From Neisseria leonii (GTDB lineage: Bacteria; Pseudomonadota; Gammaproteobacteria; Burkholderiales; Neisseriaceae): 64,000 bases of DNA. The notes beneath the pieces were generated by a model. It made no database searches. It saw nothing but the letters and a program-made list of their open reading frames with translations, and was not told the origin of the DNA. Numbering within the stretch: position 1 is the stretch's first letter; every line of letters begins with the position of its first letter. Location of the stretch: positions 1 to 64,000 of the forward strand of contig NZ_CP145606.1 of NCBI RefSeq assembly GCF_028776105.2, read 5' to 3'. This document shows, piece after piece, positions 17,931-28,622 of this stretch. A program made the position numbers and the translations under genes.

Positions 17931-18212
17931 ATGACGGACAAACTTTCCACCAAGCAGATTCTCGAATTGAAGGCGCGCGCGCACCATCTTCATCCTGTGG
18001 TGATGATCGGCCGGCACGGTCTGACAGAATCGGTTATTCAGGAAACCGATGCGGCGCTGACGGCGCACGAGCTGATTAAGGTCAGGGTGCTGGGCGACGA
18101 CCGTGTCGAGCGTATGGCGGTGTGTGAAGCGTTGTGTGCGGCGGTTGGTGCGCAGCCGGTACAGCATATCGGCAAACTGCTGGTGCTGTGGCGTAAGAAT
18201 TTGGAAGCTTAG
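17931..18212 (+). CDS. yhbY: YhbY-type CRS1/CRM-domain RNA-binding protein
   Basis: 93-residue ribosome-assembly factor that associates with pre-50S particles. The whole protein is one CRM domain, with the conserved block LKARAHHLHPVVMIGRHGLTE, the GxxG-like loop of this fold, and HELIKVRV. An ATG two codons upstream (17925) is equally possible; neither has a clear ribosome-binding site. It is divergent from rlmE across about 140 bases that must hold both promoters; GCGTAAAATGCG looks like the -10 for yhbY. Confidence 0.93.
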   Translation: MTDKLSTKQILELKARAHHLHPVVMIGRHGLTESVIQETDAALTAHELIKVRVLGDDRVERMAVCEALCAAVGAQPVQHIGKLLVLWRKNLEA

Positions 18213-18364
18213 CCGGGAATTTGGGCAGTATTGTGGCGGGTCATGCCGTCTGAAAGGCTTGTGGTTGGGATTTCGGGCATGATCCGGTTCGGGTTCGGCT
18301 GTGCGTTTTGCCGGATAAAGGCCAAATGCCCGGGCAGTGTCGGTGGCGGTATGGCAGAGGCGGG

Positions 18365-19663
18365 TCAGTCGGAAGTTTCGGGGTTGGTTTGACGGGTAAC
18401 CAGCAGTTGGTCGATTTTGAAGTTTTCGGTATCGATGATTTCAAATTTGTAGCCGCCGTATTCGGCAAAGTCGGTACGCTTGGGGATTTTTCGCAGAGCA
18501 TACATCATAAAGCCGGCAATGGTTTCGTAATTTTCCGCGTTGGGAAAAGTGTCGATATCCAGGGCGCGCATCACGTCTTCCAGCGGTGTCGTGCCGTCCA
18601 CCAGCCAAGTACCGTCGGTTCGGCGGATAATCTGTGGTTCTTCTTCGGTATTGACCAGTTCTCCCATGACGATGCTCATCACATCTTTCAGTGTCACTAT
18701 GCCGACGACCAAGGCGTATTCGTTGACGACGACGGCAAAATCTTCTCCCGAGTTTTTGAAAGTTTCTAAAACGTCGTAAAGGGACAGCGTATCCGGAATG
18801 AACAGCACTTTGCGCAGCATCCGCTTGTCGGTCAGGCGCAGCGACTGTTCTTGAATGAACAGGGTCAGGAGTGTGTGTGATTCGATGTAGCCGATAACAC
18901 GTTCTAGGTCGCCGTCGCAGACCAGAAATTTTCTGTGCGGTTTTTCCGCCATGATGTGCATAATGTGGTCGGGAGCGGCGTTTTTGTCAAAGTAGACAAT
19001 ATGTTCGCGTGTGCTCATGGTGGAGGTGACGGTGCGCTGCTGCATGTCGAAAATGTTTTCAATCAAATAGTGCTCCTGCTGCTTGATGACTCCGGCCTGT
19101 GCGCCGGCATCGACAACGGCATAGATGTCTTCGGAAGTCAGCTGCTCCTTGCGGGCGGTGTCAATGTGCAGCAGTCTGAAAATCAGATTGGCCAGGCCGT
19201 CGAAAATCCAGACAAAAGGTTTGAGCAGGAAAATCAGCAGCAGCATGGGGCGTACCACGCGGACAGCCACTCGTTCGGGGCGGGTCATGGCAAAGCGTTT
19301 GGGTACCAGATCTGCCAGCAGAATGAAGCTGCCGGTAATCAGTAGAAAGGACAGCAGGGACAGCAGCGTGGCGGTCCAGCCGTCAGGGCGGTCTGCAAGG
19401 CGGTAAAGGTAGGGGCGGACGGCGGCTTCGCCGATGCTGCCGGCCAGAATGGCGACGGCGTTCAGGATAATCTGTACAACGGTAATGAAGCTGCCCGGAT
19501 GCTGCTGCATATGGATGACGTCCAATGCGCGCGTATTGCCTTCTTTGGCGAGAATCTGCAATTTGATTTTGCGTGCGGAAGCCAGAGCCAGCTCGGCGCA
19601 GGAGACAAATGCACTGGCGGCAATCAGCAGTATCAGCAGGAGTGCGGCTTCAAGAATATTCAT
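18365..19663 (-). CDS. CNNM/CorC-family (hemolysin C-like) membrane protein
   Basis: 432-residue integral membrane protein. The N-terminal DUF21/CNNM transmembrane domain (about 1-190, hydrophobic helices starting MNILEAALLLILLIAASAF) is followed by a pair of CBS domains (about 205-335) and a C-terminal CorC/HlyC domain (about 345-425). Bacterial relatives are implicated in magnesium/cobalt efflux; the old name 'hemolysin' is historical. The ATG chosen opens the first helix; a reading frame running farther upstream contains DUS sequence and is not protein-like. TACAAT about 30 bases upstream may be its -10. Confidence 0.88.
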   Translation of the reverse strand: MNILEAALLLILLIAASAFVSCAELALASARKIKLQILAKEGNTRALDVIHMQQHPGSFITVVQIILNAVAILAGSIGEAAVRPYLYRLADRPDGWTATLLSLLSFLLITGSFILLADLVPKRFAMTRPERVAVRVVRPMLLLIFLLKPFVWIFDGLANLIFRLLHIDTARKEQLTSEDIYAVVDAGAQAGVIKQQEHYLIENIFDMQQRTVTSTMSTREHIVYFDKNAAPDHIMHIMAEKPHRKFLVCDGDLERVIGYIESHTLLTLFIQEQSLRLTDKRMLRKVLFIPDTLSLYDVLETFKNSGEDFAVVVNEYALVVGIVTLKDVMSIVMGELVNTEEEPQIIRRTDGTWLVDGTTPLEDVMRALDIDTFPNAENYETIAGFMMYALRKIPKRTDFAEYGGYKFEIIDTENFKIDQLLVTRQTNPETSD

Positions 19664-19702
19664 ATACGGGAATAATTGTTCGCAAACAAGCGATTGTATC
19701 AC

Positions 19703-19746
19703 AGGCCGTCTGAAAACTGTGTTGCAGCGGTTTTCAGACGGCCTGT
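19703..19746. terminator. Inverted DUS pair after the pseudouridine synthase gene
   Basis: ACAGGCCGTCTGAAAAC and GTTTTCAGACGGCCTGT enclose a short loop. The arm nearest the upstream minus-strand gene also supplies its stop codon, so the last codons of the gene are part of the terminator. Confidence 0.85.
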
Positions 19747-20681
19747 TGTGTTCCGGTCGGCAGGGCGAGGCTGCGGCGGCTGTCGAAACGGCGGTTTTGT
19801 CCGCTGAACGGGTCGGTAAAAGCAATGCTGAGGGCGAGCAGTTGCAGCGGTTTGACGAAGTCGTCGGGGCTGTCGGGCTGCGCTTCGGGATAGAGGCGGT
19901 CGTTGAGAATCGGAATGTCCAGCGAAGCCATATGTACACGCAGCTGGTGTTTTTTGCCGCTGACCGGCATCAGGCGGTAGCGGCCGAAGCCGTTGGCGGT
20001 TTCGATCAGTTCGATGCGGGTGTGGGCGTTCGGCTCGCCTGCGACGGTTTGGGTCAGGAAAAACGCTTCGCCGCGCACCAGCCGCGAACGGATATCGCAC
20101 GGGAAGGCCAAATCCGGTCGGACGGGGGCGATGGCCTGATAGGTTTTGGCAACGGCGCGTTCCTGAAACAGCCGCTGGTATGCGCTGCGGGCGGAGGGGT
20201 TGCGGCTGAACAGCATGACCCCGCCCGTGTCTTTGTCCAAACGGTGCAGCGGGCTGATGGCGGCGGTGTCGAGGTGTTGCAGGTCGGGGTGGCGGCGCAG
20301 GCGGGTGAGGACGGTTTCGTGCAGGAAGCGGCCGCCGGGTGTAACGGGCAGGAACGGCGGTTTGTCCACCGCAATCAAGTGTTCGTCGATGTGGAGAATA
20401 TCGATGTCGAACGGTACGCGCGGCTCTGTGCCGCCGGTGTCGCGGTAGTAATAAATGGTTTGGCCGGGCAGAAACGGCGTGTGGCGGTTGAGCGGGCGGC
20501 CGTCTGAACCGGCAACGAAACCGCTGTCCAGCCGTGCCGCCCAAGTGTCGCGGCCGATAAAGGGAAATTTGTGGCACAGATAATCCAGCAGCAGCGGCGC
20601 AGGAGCCGGCGGGCGGTGCGGCAGATGCAGATAGCTGGGGTGGATGCCGTTGAGCGGCGGCAGCGGCGGCGTTTTTTTCAT
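19734..20681 (-). CDS. RluA-family RNA pseudouridine synthase
   Basis: 315-residue enzyme that isomerises uridine to pseudouridine in RNA. The catalytic Asp lies in the RluA signature HRLDKDTGGVMLF; GKKHQLRVHMASL is the second conserved block. The N-terminal region (about 30-95) resembles an S4-like or short accessory domain with RDTWAARLDSGFV. Which uridine it modifies cannot be told from sequence alone. It is divergent from the asparaginase gene by about 50 bases. Its C terminus QQAV-stop is encoded by a DUS. Confidence 0.88.
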   Translation of the reverse strand: MKKTPPLPPLNGIHPSYLHLPHRPPAPAPLLLDYLCHKFPFIGRDTWAARLDSGFVAGSDGRPLNRHTPFLPGQTIYYYRDTGGTEPRVPFDIDILHIDEHLIAVDKPPFLPVTPGGRFLHETVLTRLRRHPDLQHLDTAAISPLHRLDKDTGGVMLFSRNPSARSAYQRLFQERAVAKTYQAIAPVRPDLAFPCDIRSRLVRGEAFFLTQTVAGEPNAHTRIELIETANGFGRYRLMPVSGKKHQLRVHMASLDIPILNDRLYPEAQPDSPDDFVKPLQLLALSIAFTDPFSGQNRRFDSRRSLALPTGTQQAV

Positions 20682-20733
20682 GGGCGCGATTGTACTCTGA
20701 TAAAATGGCGGCGGTAAATTTTCGGGGGTTTTG

Positions 20734-21714
20734 ATGATGAATGCGCCAAACAAACGGATTTTTGTACTCTACACGGGGGGCACCATCGGCATGACGGCGG
20801 GTGCGGACGGGCTGCGTCCCGATACGGATTTGGTGAACCGTGCCTTGCAGCCGTTTTCAGACGGCCTGCACTTCGATTGGCAGGTCTGCACGCCTTTAAT
20901 CGATTCGTCGGCGGTAACGGCGGAAAATTGGCGGGACTGGCTGGCGGTGTTGCGTGCAAAACTGCCGCATTATGACGGCGTGCTGGTGCTGCACGGTACG
21001 GACACAATGGCCTATACCGCCAATATTTTCGCGCTGGCGTTGGCAGATTGCGGCAAGCCCGTCGTGATGACGGGCTCGCAGCAGCCGTTTTCCGCGCCCG
21101 GCAGTGATGCGCCCGGCAATCTGGCCTTGGCGGTGGCGGCTTTGATGCTGGCGCGGCCGCAGGTGTTGATTGCGTTTGACGGCAAATTGTGGGAAGCGGT
21201 GGGCAGCAGCAAAGTCAGCACCGAGCGTGCGGCGGGGTTTGCCAATCCGCATAAAGGCGCGGCGGCCGAATATACCGGCGGAGCTTGGCGGCAGCTGCGT
21301 GCCGTACCGCAGGTGCGGACGGTTTTACCCGAAGCAGCCGAGTGGTCGAAGGTGGCCTGTTACACGCTGACCCCCGGTTTCGGCAGCACGGAAATCGCGC
21401 GCAGTCTGGCGGCAACGCAAGCCGGTGCGGTGATTCTGCAAAGTTACGGCCACGGCAATACGCCGTCTGAAACGGAGTGGGTGGAAGCGGTGCGCGGCTA
21501 TATCGCGCGCGGCGGCGTGGTGCTCAATATCAGTCAGGCAGCGGAGGGAAATGTTGCCGCTGTCTATGCGCAGGGCAGTGCGTTGCGGCAGGCCGGTGTG
21601 ATCGGCGGCGGCAGGTGCAATTTGGAAACGGCCGTGGCCGTGCTGACGCTGTATGCGGCGGCGGGACGCGAAGCGGTGGCTGATGTGCTGCGGGCGTTGG
21701 CATTGATTGAGTAG
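20734..21714 (+). CDS. ansA: L-asparaginase (type I-like)
   Basis: 326-residue asparaginase/glutaminase-family enzyme releasing ammonia from asparagine. The two catalytic threonine motifs are present: YTGGTIGM near residues 13-20 and HGTDTMAYTA near 88-97. The C-terminal domain carries QSYGHGNTP, like cytoplasmic type I enzymes; there is no signal peptide. Two adjacent ATGs can start it after GGGGG. An internal DUS encodes PFSDGL (about residues 41-46). A broken copy of codons about 34-143 lies at 10.8-11.1 kb on the other strand. An extended -10 (TGATAAAAT) is visible upstream. Confidence 0.93.
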   Translation: MMNAPNKRIFVLYTGGTIGMTAGADGLRPDTDLVNRALQPFSDGLHFDWQVCTPLIDSSAVTAENWRDWLAVLRAKLPHYDGVLVLHGTDTMAYTANIFALALADCGKPVVMTGSQQPFSAPGSDAPGNLALAVAALMLARPQVLIAFDGKLWEAVGSSKVSTERAAGFANPHKGAAAEYTGGAWRQLRAVPQVRTVLPEAAEWSKVACYTLTPGFGSTEIARSLAATQAGAVILQSYGHGNTPSETEWVEAVRGYIARGGVVLNISQAAEGNVAAVYAQGSALRQAGVIGGGRCNLETAVAVLTLYAAAGREAVADVLRALALIE

Positions 21715-21791
21715 GGTGGGACTGCGTGGGCGGATTCGGTTATCCGTTCCATCTGTGCAGAAATAGGGTCATGTTAAAGTACAGAGCCGAA

Positions 21792-21829
21792 AAGGCCGTC
21801 TGAAAACAAAATACGTTTTCAGACGGCCT
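21792..21829. terminator. Inverted DUS pair terminator between ansA and DUF2147 gene
   Basis: AAAGGCCGTCTGAAAAC and GTTTTCAGACGGCCT have a compact loop and lie between convergent genes. Confidence 0.88.
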
Positions 21830-21858
21830 GATGCATGGTTATGCGGGCATGGTGCCGC

Positions 21859-22272
21859 TTAGTCGGCACGCTGCCAGGTCTGCGTGCGGCCCAGTGCGGA
21901 TACGCCTAAGTAACCCCGCACTTTCAGGCTTTTGCCGTCGCTGCCCAATTCGGCTTTCGCGCTGTACGTTTTACCGCTTTTCGGGTCGGTAATCTTGCCG
22001 CCTTCGTATTTGCCGTTTACTTCTTTCAGGCCGGTCAGTACGGTGCGGCCGATCAGTGCGCCGGGCTGTTTGCATTCGGTACAGTTATTGTCCACACCGT
22101 CGGCCACAGCCACGATTTTACCGCTGAATACGCCGCCGTTCTGCGTGATGTGGACAATGGCTTTCGGTTTCTTGGTTTCATCGTCGACGGTGCGCCATTT
22201 ACCCTCGATTTCGGCAGCGTGCGCGCCAAATGCGGCAACGGCCAAAGCGGCAGTCAAAATCATTTTTTTCAT
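21859..22272 (-). CDS. DUF2147 secreted protein
   Basis: 137-residue exported protein. The ATG sits seven bases after AAGGAGA, and the first 20 residues are a signal peptide ending AFGAHA-A. The mature part fits DUF2147: an opening EGKWRTVDDETKKPKAIVHI, then FSGKIVAV, a short segment with two Cys (NNCTECK), GLK, GGKITDPKSGKTYSAKAEL and RGYLGVSALGRTQTWQRAD at the end. The fold is probably a small lipocalin-like barrel. Its function is unknown. Confidence 0.85.
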   Translation of the reverse strand: MKKMILTAALAVAAFGAHAAEIEGKWRTVDDETKKPKAIVHITQNGGVFSGKIVAVADGVDNNCTECKQPGALIGRTVLTGLKEVNGKYEGGKITDPKSGKTYSAKAELGSDGKSLKVRGYLGVSALGRTQTWQRAD

Positions 22273-22444
22273 CTTTATCTCCTTGCGTTGTGGGGAAATT
22301 TTATGTGGGAAACCGCATGTTCCGATATTCGGGCGTCGGTATGGGGACAAGATACCATGCCCGCGCCTGCGGCAAGCAAACAAATTTAGAGTTGTTGTTC
22401 TATTCGGACGGTCGGGACGGTTAGACGCTGCGATTCAGACGGCC

Positions 22445-22472
22445 TTGATGCCGAACAAACCTGTCATAATAT
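22445..22472 (+). promoter_or_regulatory. Probable ychF promoter
   Basis: TTGATG, a 16-base spacer and TAATAT lie about 60 bases before the ychF ATG, just outside a DUS. A second -10-like TACAAT is present at 22492-22497 without a -35. Confidence 0.45.
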
Positions 22473-22533
22473 AAGGCCGTCTGAATTATGCTACAATCGC
22501 GCGTTAAATTGATTTGGAAATTCAGGAAGCACC

Positions 22534-23625
22534 ATGAGCTTGAAATGCGGCATCGTCGGCCTGCCCAACGTCGGCAAATCCACCCTGTTCAACGCCTTAA
22601 CCCAATCCGGCATCGAAGCGGCCAATTATCCGTTCTGCACCATCGAACCCAACGTCGGCATTGTGGAAGTACCCGATCCGCGCATGGCCGAGTTGGCCAA
22701 AATCGTCAATCCGCAAAAAATGCAGCCGGCGATTGTGGAGTTTGTCGATATTGCCGGTCTGGTGGCGGGCGCAAGCAAAGGCGAGGGCTTGGGCAACCAG
22801 TTTCTCGCCAATATCCGCGAAACCGATGCCGTTGTGAATGTGGTGCGCTGTTTCGACGATGACAATATCGTCCATGTGGCGGGCAAAGTCGATCCGATTG
22901 CCGACATCGAAACCATCGGTACCGAACTGGCCTTGGCCGATTTGGCTTCGGTGGAAAAAGCCATTGTGCGCGAAGAAAAGCGTGCCCGCAGCGGCGACAA
23001 AGACGCACAGAAGCTGGTGGACTTGTGCAAAAAACTGCTGCCGCACCTGAACGAGGGCAAACCCGTACGCGCACTCGGTCTGGATGCCGAAGAGACGGCC
23101 ATGCTGCGCCCGCTGTTCCTGCTGACGGCCAAACCCGCCATGTATGTCGGCAATGTGGCCGAAGACGGTTTTGACAACAATCCGCATCTGGAACGCCTGA
23201 AAGAACTGGCCGCCAAAGAAAATGCCCCCGTTGTGGCCGTCTGCGCCGCGCTGGAAAGCGAAATCGCCGAATTGGACGACGGAGAAAAAGCCGAATTTCT
23301 CGCCGAAATGGGCTTGGAAGAACCCGGTTTGAACCGCCTGATCCGCGCGGGCTACGACCTGCTCGGCCTGCAAACCTATTTCACCGCCGGTGTCAAAGAA
23401 GTGCGTGCGTGGACGATTAAAAAAGGCGATACCGCCCCGCAGGCTGCCGGTGTGATTCATACCGATTTCGAGCGCGGCTTTATCCGAGCGCAAGTGATTG
23501 CCTATGATGATTTCGTTGCCCTTGGTGGCGAAGCCAAAGCCAAGGAAGCGGGCAAAATGCGCGTGGAAGGCAAAGAATATGTGGTGCAGGACGGCGATGT
23601 GATGCACTTTTTGTTTAATGTTTGA
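22534..23625 (+). CDS. ychF: Redox-regulated ATPase YchF (OLA1 family)
   Basis: 363-residue Obg-related P-loop protein that prefers ATP and binds the ribosome. G1 is GLPNVGKST at residues 8-16 and G3 is [16 protein letters not shown]. Where GTPases have NKxD, YchF proteins carry an altered motif; here the [13 protein letters not shown] region follows. A coiled-coil insert (about 125-200) and a C-terminal TGS domain (about 275-360, [18 protein letters not shown]...) complete the family architecture. The ATG follows AGGAA. Confidence 0.96.
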   Translation: MSLKCGIVGLPNVGKSTLFNALTQSGIEAANYPFCTIEPNVGIVEVPDPRMAELAKIVNPQKMQPAIVEFVDIAGLVAGASKGEGLGNQFLANIRETDAVVNVVRCFDDDNIVHVAGKVDPIADIETIGTELALADLASVEKAIVREEKRARSGDKDAQKLVDLCKKLLPHLNEGKPVRALGLDAEETAMLRPLFLLTAKPAMYVGNVAEDGFDNNPHLERLKELAAKENAPVVAVCAALESEIAELDDGEKAEFLAEMGLEEPGLNRLIRAGYDLLGLQTYFTAGVKEVRAWTIKKGDTAPQAAGVIHTDFERGFIRAQVIAYDDFVALGGEAKAKEAGKMRVEGKEYVVQDGDVMHFLFNV

Positions 23626-23640
23626 TATTCTGCATGAATA

Positions 23641-24150
23641 ATGCTGAAAAATTATGTCGTCGATTTAGTGTTTAGTTATGCTGTGGTGGCATGTTTGTTC
23701 TTGTCATTGTTTTATGGACTATGTGTTTCCCGCTGTTGGTCTTGGCGTGAAATAAAATCAACATCTAAATCGATGTTGTTTTGTTCCTTTGGCTTTATGA
23801 TTGGCCAAATATATTGTGCCAGGGAAAAATCATTGATTGGTGTCCGGCCGGCTTTTGAAACCGAACTCAGTTTGCGCGGTCAATTACTGATTTGCCTGTT
23901 GATAATACATATTTTTGTTTTATTTTATTTCTTGGAAAAACTTCGGCATCAGGAATATCAATATTGGGCGGTGTTTATTTTAGCCACCATGCAGATTGTT
24001 TTATGTTTTATTTTTAATAATTCTTTTCAGAATATTGAGTTTTATTTTCAACTGGTATCAAATGCCATGTATGGGATACTGCCTGCTCTTCTGATTTACG
24101 AGGCAATAAAAAATCAGCAGAAAAAGAATAAAGGTATATCGGCAAAATAG
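23641..24150 (+). CDS. Small multi-pass membrane protein, AT-rich, unknown
   Basis: I do not recognise this 169-residue protein. It has four hydrophobic stretches long enough to cross the membrane (about 8-28, 45-60, 83-100 and 110-125) and a possible fifth near 140-158; the C terminus is Lys-rich (KNQQKKNKGISAK). The codons are strikingly AT-rich (many TTT, TTA, ATA, AAT) compared with ychF and tyrS on either side, which points to recent transfer. The start is uncertain because no good ribosome-binding site precedes the ATG. It lies in the short space between two conserved housekeeping genes. Confidence 0.6.
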   Translation: MLKNYVVDLVFSYAVVACLFLSLFYGLCVSRCWSWREIKSTSKSMLFCSFGFMIGQIYCAREKSLIGVRPAFETELSLRGQLLICLLIIHIFVLFYFLEKLRHQEYQYWAVFILATMQIVLCFIFNNSFQNIEFYFQLVSNAMYGILPALLIYEAIKNQQKKNKGISAK

Positions 24151-24169
24151 GTAAGCAAACAGAAAGAAA

Positions 24170-25477
24170 ATGATGATTTCTTCCATTCTACAAGATCTCC
24201 AAGCGCGCGGCTTAATCGCGCAAACTACGGATTTTGACGCGCTGGAAACTTTATTGGGCGAGCAGAAAATCGCGCTGTACTGCGGTTTTGACCCCACCGC
24301 CGACAGCCTGCACATCGGCCATCTTTTGCCTGTTTTGGCTTTGCGTCGTTTCCAGCTGGCGGGGCATACGCCGGTTGCGCTGGTGGGCGGGGCAACGGGT
24401 ATGATCGGCGATCCGAGCTTTAAGGCGGCCGAGCGCAGTTTGAATACAGCGGAAACGGTAGCCGGCTGGGTGGCAAAAATCCGCGGCCAGCTGGAACCGT
24501 TTTTGAGTTTTGAAGGCGAAAACGCCGCCATTATGGCAAACAATGCCGATTGGTTCGGCCAAATGAACTGCTTGGATTTCCTGCGCGACATCGGCAAGCA
24601 TTTTTCAGTCAATTCCATGCTGGCGCGTGAATCGGTCAAACAACGTATCGAGCGCGATGATGTGGGCATTTCGTTTACCGAGTTTGCTTATGCCCTGCTG
24701 CAAGGCTATGATTTTGCCGAGCTCTACAAACGCCACGGCGCGGTATTGGAAATCGGCGGCTCCGACCAATGGGGTAACATCACGGCAGGTATCGACCTGA
24801 CCCGCCGTCTGCACCAAAAACAGGTATTCGGCCTGACCCTGCCGCTGGTTACCAAAGCCGACGGCACCAAATTCGGCAAAACCGAAGGCGGCGCGGTGTG
24901 GCTGAGTGCGGAAAAAACTTCGCCGTATCAGTTTTACCAGTTCTGGCTGAAAGTGGCCGATGCCGATGTGTATCAATTCCTCAAATATTTCACGTTCCTG
25001 AGTGTGGAAGCCATCGACGGCATCGAGGCGGACGACCGTGCGCGTGAAGGAAAACCTCAGGCGCAGCGCATTCTGGCCGAAGAAATGACCCGCCTGATTC
25101 ACGGCGAAGCCGCCTTGGAAGCGGCGCAGCGCATCACTGAGAGCCTGTTTTCCGGCGACGAAAGCGGTCTGACCGAAAACGATTACGCCCAGCTCGCGTT
25201 GGACGGTTTGCCGACATTCGGGGCCGAAGGCCGTCTGAATGTGGTGGAAGCCTTGGTTGCGGCCGGTTTGGCCAAATCGAACAAAGAAGCGCGCGAGTTT
25301 GTGAAAAACAAAGCGGTGGTCATCAACGGCGAAACGGTGGAAGCGGCCAACAATCCCGATTTTGCGCCGGAAAAACCCGATGATGCCTATCTGCTGACCG
25401 ATGCGCACAAACGCTTCGGCCGCTACACCATCATCAAGCGCGGCAAGCGCAACCATGCGCTCTTGGTGTGGCGCTGA
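24170..25477 (+). CDS. tyrS: Tyrosyl-tRNA synthetase
   Basis: 435-residue class I synthetase charging tRNA-Tyr. The HIGH motif lies in [10 protein letters not shown] near residues 44-53; the KMSKS-equivalent is KFGKTEGG near 235. An S4-type RNA-binding domain occupies the last 70 residues ([25 protein letters not shown]). Two consecutive ATGs can serve as the start. The length is normal for the TyrRS-S type. Confidence 0.97.
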   Translation: MMISSILQDLQARGLIAQTTDFDALETLLGEQKIALYCGFDPTADSLHIGHLLPVLALRRFQLAGHTPVALVGGATGMIGDPSFKAAERSLNTAETVAGWVAKIRGQLEPFLSFEGENAAIMANNADWFGQMNCLDFLRDIGKHFSVNSMLARESVKQRIERDDVGISFTEFAYALLQGYDFAELYKRHGAVLEIGGSDQWGNITAGIDLTRRLHQKQVFGLTLPLVTKADGTKFGKTEGGAVWLSAEKTSPYQFYQFWLKVADADVYQFLKYFTFLSVEAIDGIEADDRAREGKPQAQRILAEEMTRLIHGEAALEAAQRITESLFSGDESGLTENDYAQLALDGLPTFGAEGRLNVVEALVAAGLAKSNKEAREFVKNKAVVINGETVEAANNPDFAPEKPDDAYLLTDAHKRFGRYTIIKRGKRNHALLVWR

Positions 25478-25666
25478 ATAAACCGGCCGTCCGAAATGCC
25501 TGATGGCGGAGGAACAGGCCGCAACAGCGGTTTCCCCGCAGCCGTTCTTTACGATATGGAAAAAACGCGAATAGAGTCAGCGAATACGGCAAACGGCATT
25601 TTCAGACGGCCTAAAATACGGTTTGCCCCTTGTTATCGTCTTAATCATCGTCCGTTCACAAAATAA

Positions 25667-27016
<1,350 letters not shown>

Positions 27017-27396
27017 AGACCGAGAGCAAGCAGCCGCGCGGATCTGCGCGGTTTTGATGGTGAAGCGGCAGAAAAATCGGTACGGTAGGCCCTGTCGGAA
27101 AAGACGGCCTGCCGTGCCGTTTTCTGTTTTGCATCATGGAGCGGAGATTCCGCTGCCGAACAGCCTGTCTGCGGTACCGTTGGCGGGCGGATTTATCCGC
27201 AGGCCGTCTGAAAAAAGGTGTGCAGAACATGTGGATTGGCGCACCATCTTTTTGAACGGAAAGAAAAAACGGCAGATGGTGAAAAAAGCGGCAGCGGCCG
27301 GTTTATCCGCACCGGCGGTGCAGAGTGATGTGGGCAGTTTGTGGAAAACGCGGTTAAGCAGCTGACGGATCGGGTGAAAAAAATGCTGCTGAATAT
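27017..27396. other. Non-coding gap between argG and maf
   Basis: No supported gene. One DUS lies at about 27202. The last 60 bases on the plus strand read as EN-AVKQLTDRVKKMLLNI followed by a stop at 27400, which looks like a protein C terminus without a gene in front, possibly a remnant. A 103-codon frame in the same region has no ribosome-binding site and no protein character. Confidence 0.5.
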
Positions 27397-27993
27397 TTAA
27401 TCGGCAAACGGCGGTACGGCGATACCGGCTTCGGTCAGCAGTTGGCAGGTCTCAAAAACCGGCAAGCCCATCACGCCGGTAAAGCTGCCGTTCAAGCTGC
27501 TGACCCATACGCCCGCCGCGCCTTGTATGCCGTATGCACCTGCTTTATCCAGCGGCTCGCCGCTGCGGATGTAGCGTGCGATTTCGTCTTCGTCCAGCGT
27601 GCGGAACCGGACATGGCTGGTATGCAGCACATGGTATACCCGACCCTGATGGTGCAGGTGGACGGCGGTGTGTACCTGATGCACGGTGCCGGAGAGTGCG
27701 GTCAGCATTTCGCGCGCCTCGGCCGGATGTTGCGGTTTGCCCAAAATTTTTCCGTTCAGGGCCACACAGGTATCGGCGGTCAGCAGCGGCAGGCCGGTTT
27801 GGCACCGCGCGTATGCGGCGGCGTTTTTTTCGCGTGCCATGCGGCAGACATAGGCGGCTGCGGTTTCGTCGGGACGGGGTGTTTCGTCGATATCCGCAGC
27901 CGTGCACTCAATGCGGAACCCCAGGGATTCGAGGATTTCGCGGCGGCGGGGGCTGGCGGAGGCCAGACACAGAGTAGGGCGGTCGGCAGGCAT
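27397..27993 (-). CDS. Maf-family nucleotide pyrophosphatase
   Basis: 198-residue house-cleaning enzyme that hydrolyses non-canonical or modified nucleoside triphosphates (dTTP/UTP or m7GTP, depending on subtype). Conserved motifs are the N-terminal LASASPRRREIL, the ETPRPDE block, and LLTADTCVALNGKILGKP with its catalytic Asp. GAYGIQGAAGVWVSSLNGSFTGVMGLP at the end is the Maf signature. The ATG gives MPADRPTLCLASASP. The stop is a few bases from the plus-strand remnant's stop. Confidence 0.92.
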   Translation of the reverse strand: MPADRPTLCLASASPRRREILESLGFRIECTAADIDETPRPDETAAAYVCRMAREKNAAAYARCQTGLPLLTADTCVALNGKILGKPQHPAEAREMLTALSGTVHQVHTAVHLHHQGRVYHVLHTSHVRFRTLDEDEIARYIRSGEPLDKAGAYGIQGAAGVWVSSLNGSFTGVMGLPVFETCQLLTEAGIAVPPFAD

Positions 27994-28151
27994 AATCGGT
28001 CGGCGGGTTGGACATGAAAAACGGGTTGTATCACAAGAGAGGCCGCCTGAAAACTGCCGGACGGTATTGCCGCTTTGCCGCCCGTTCCCGGTCGGCCGTT
28101 CCGCCGTTTTTTCAGACGGCCTGTACGGGCGGCACAGGAAAAGGGGGTGTG

Positions 28152-28559
28152 ATGGAAACCTTGGTTTTGGCGGCAGGGCTGTTTGTTTCGGCATTGACTT
28201 CGGCCACCATTCTGCCCGGTACATCAGAAGCCGCGCTGGCCGCGTGGGTGTACCGGCGCGACGATTGGGCATTGGCTTATGCCGTGGTATTGGCGGGTAA
28301 TGTCGGCGGCAGTCTGTTGATGTATGCAGTGGGGCGGAAACTGCCGCAGAAACGCCCGTTGCCCGTGCGGGCGACGGCTTTTCTGCACCGGTGGGGCGCA
28401 TGGGCATTGCTGCTGGCGTGGGTGCCGGTTATCGGCGATGCCCTGCCGGTGGCTGCCGGCTGGCTGCACCTGCGTTTTTGGCCGTGTTTTTGGGCTTTGC
28501 TCTGCGGCAAGGCACTGCGGTATATCTTTTTGGTCGCCGTTTTGCTGCAAATCCTGTGA
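28152..28559 (+). CDS. YqaA-family (DedA/SNARE-associated-like) membrane protein
   Basis: 135-residue inner-membrane protein. The start METLVLAAGLFVSALTSATILPGTSEAAL is characteristic of YqaA, a short relative of the DedA/VTT superfamily whose members are linked to lipid-carrier movement. Hydrophobic segments lie near 3-22, 43-60, 84-100 and 112-133. The charged VYRRDDW and GRKLPQK loops separate them. AGGGGG precedes the ATG at seven bases. Its function is unproven. Confidence 0.8.
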   Translation: METLVLAAGLFVSALTSATILPGTSEAALAAWVYRRDDWALAYAVVLAGNVGGSLLMYAVGRKLPQKRPLPVRATAFLHRWGAWALLLAWVPVIGDALPVAAGWLHLRFWPCFWALLCGKALRYIFLVAVLLQIL

Positions 28560-28622
28560 AAAGCTGCATTTTGGGGTGTATTCGGCTACAATACGCCCGC
28601 TGCCGCCAAGTTGGATAAATAA

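Noticed and set aside
27054..27365. 103-codon ORF between argG and maf
   Set aside because: No ribosome-binding site; it passes through a DUS and has no protein-like composition apart from a basic stretch.
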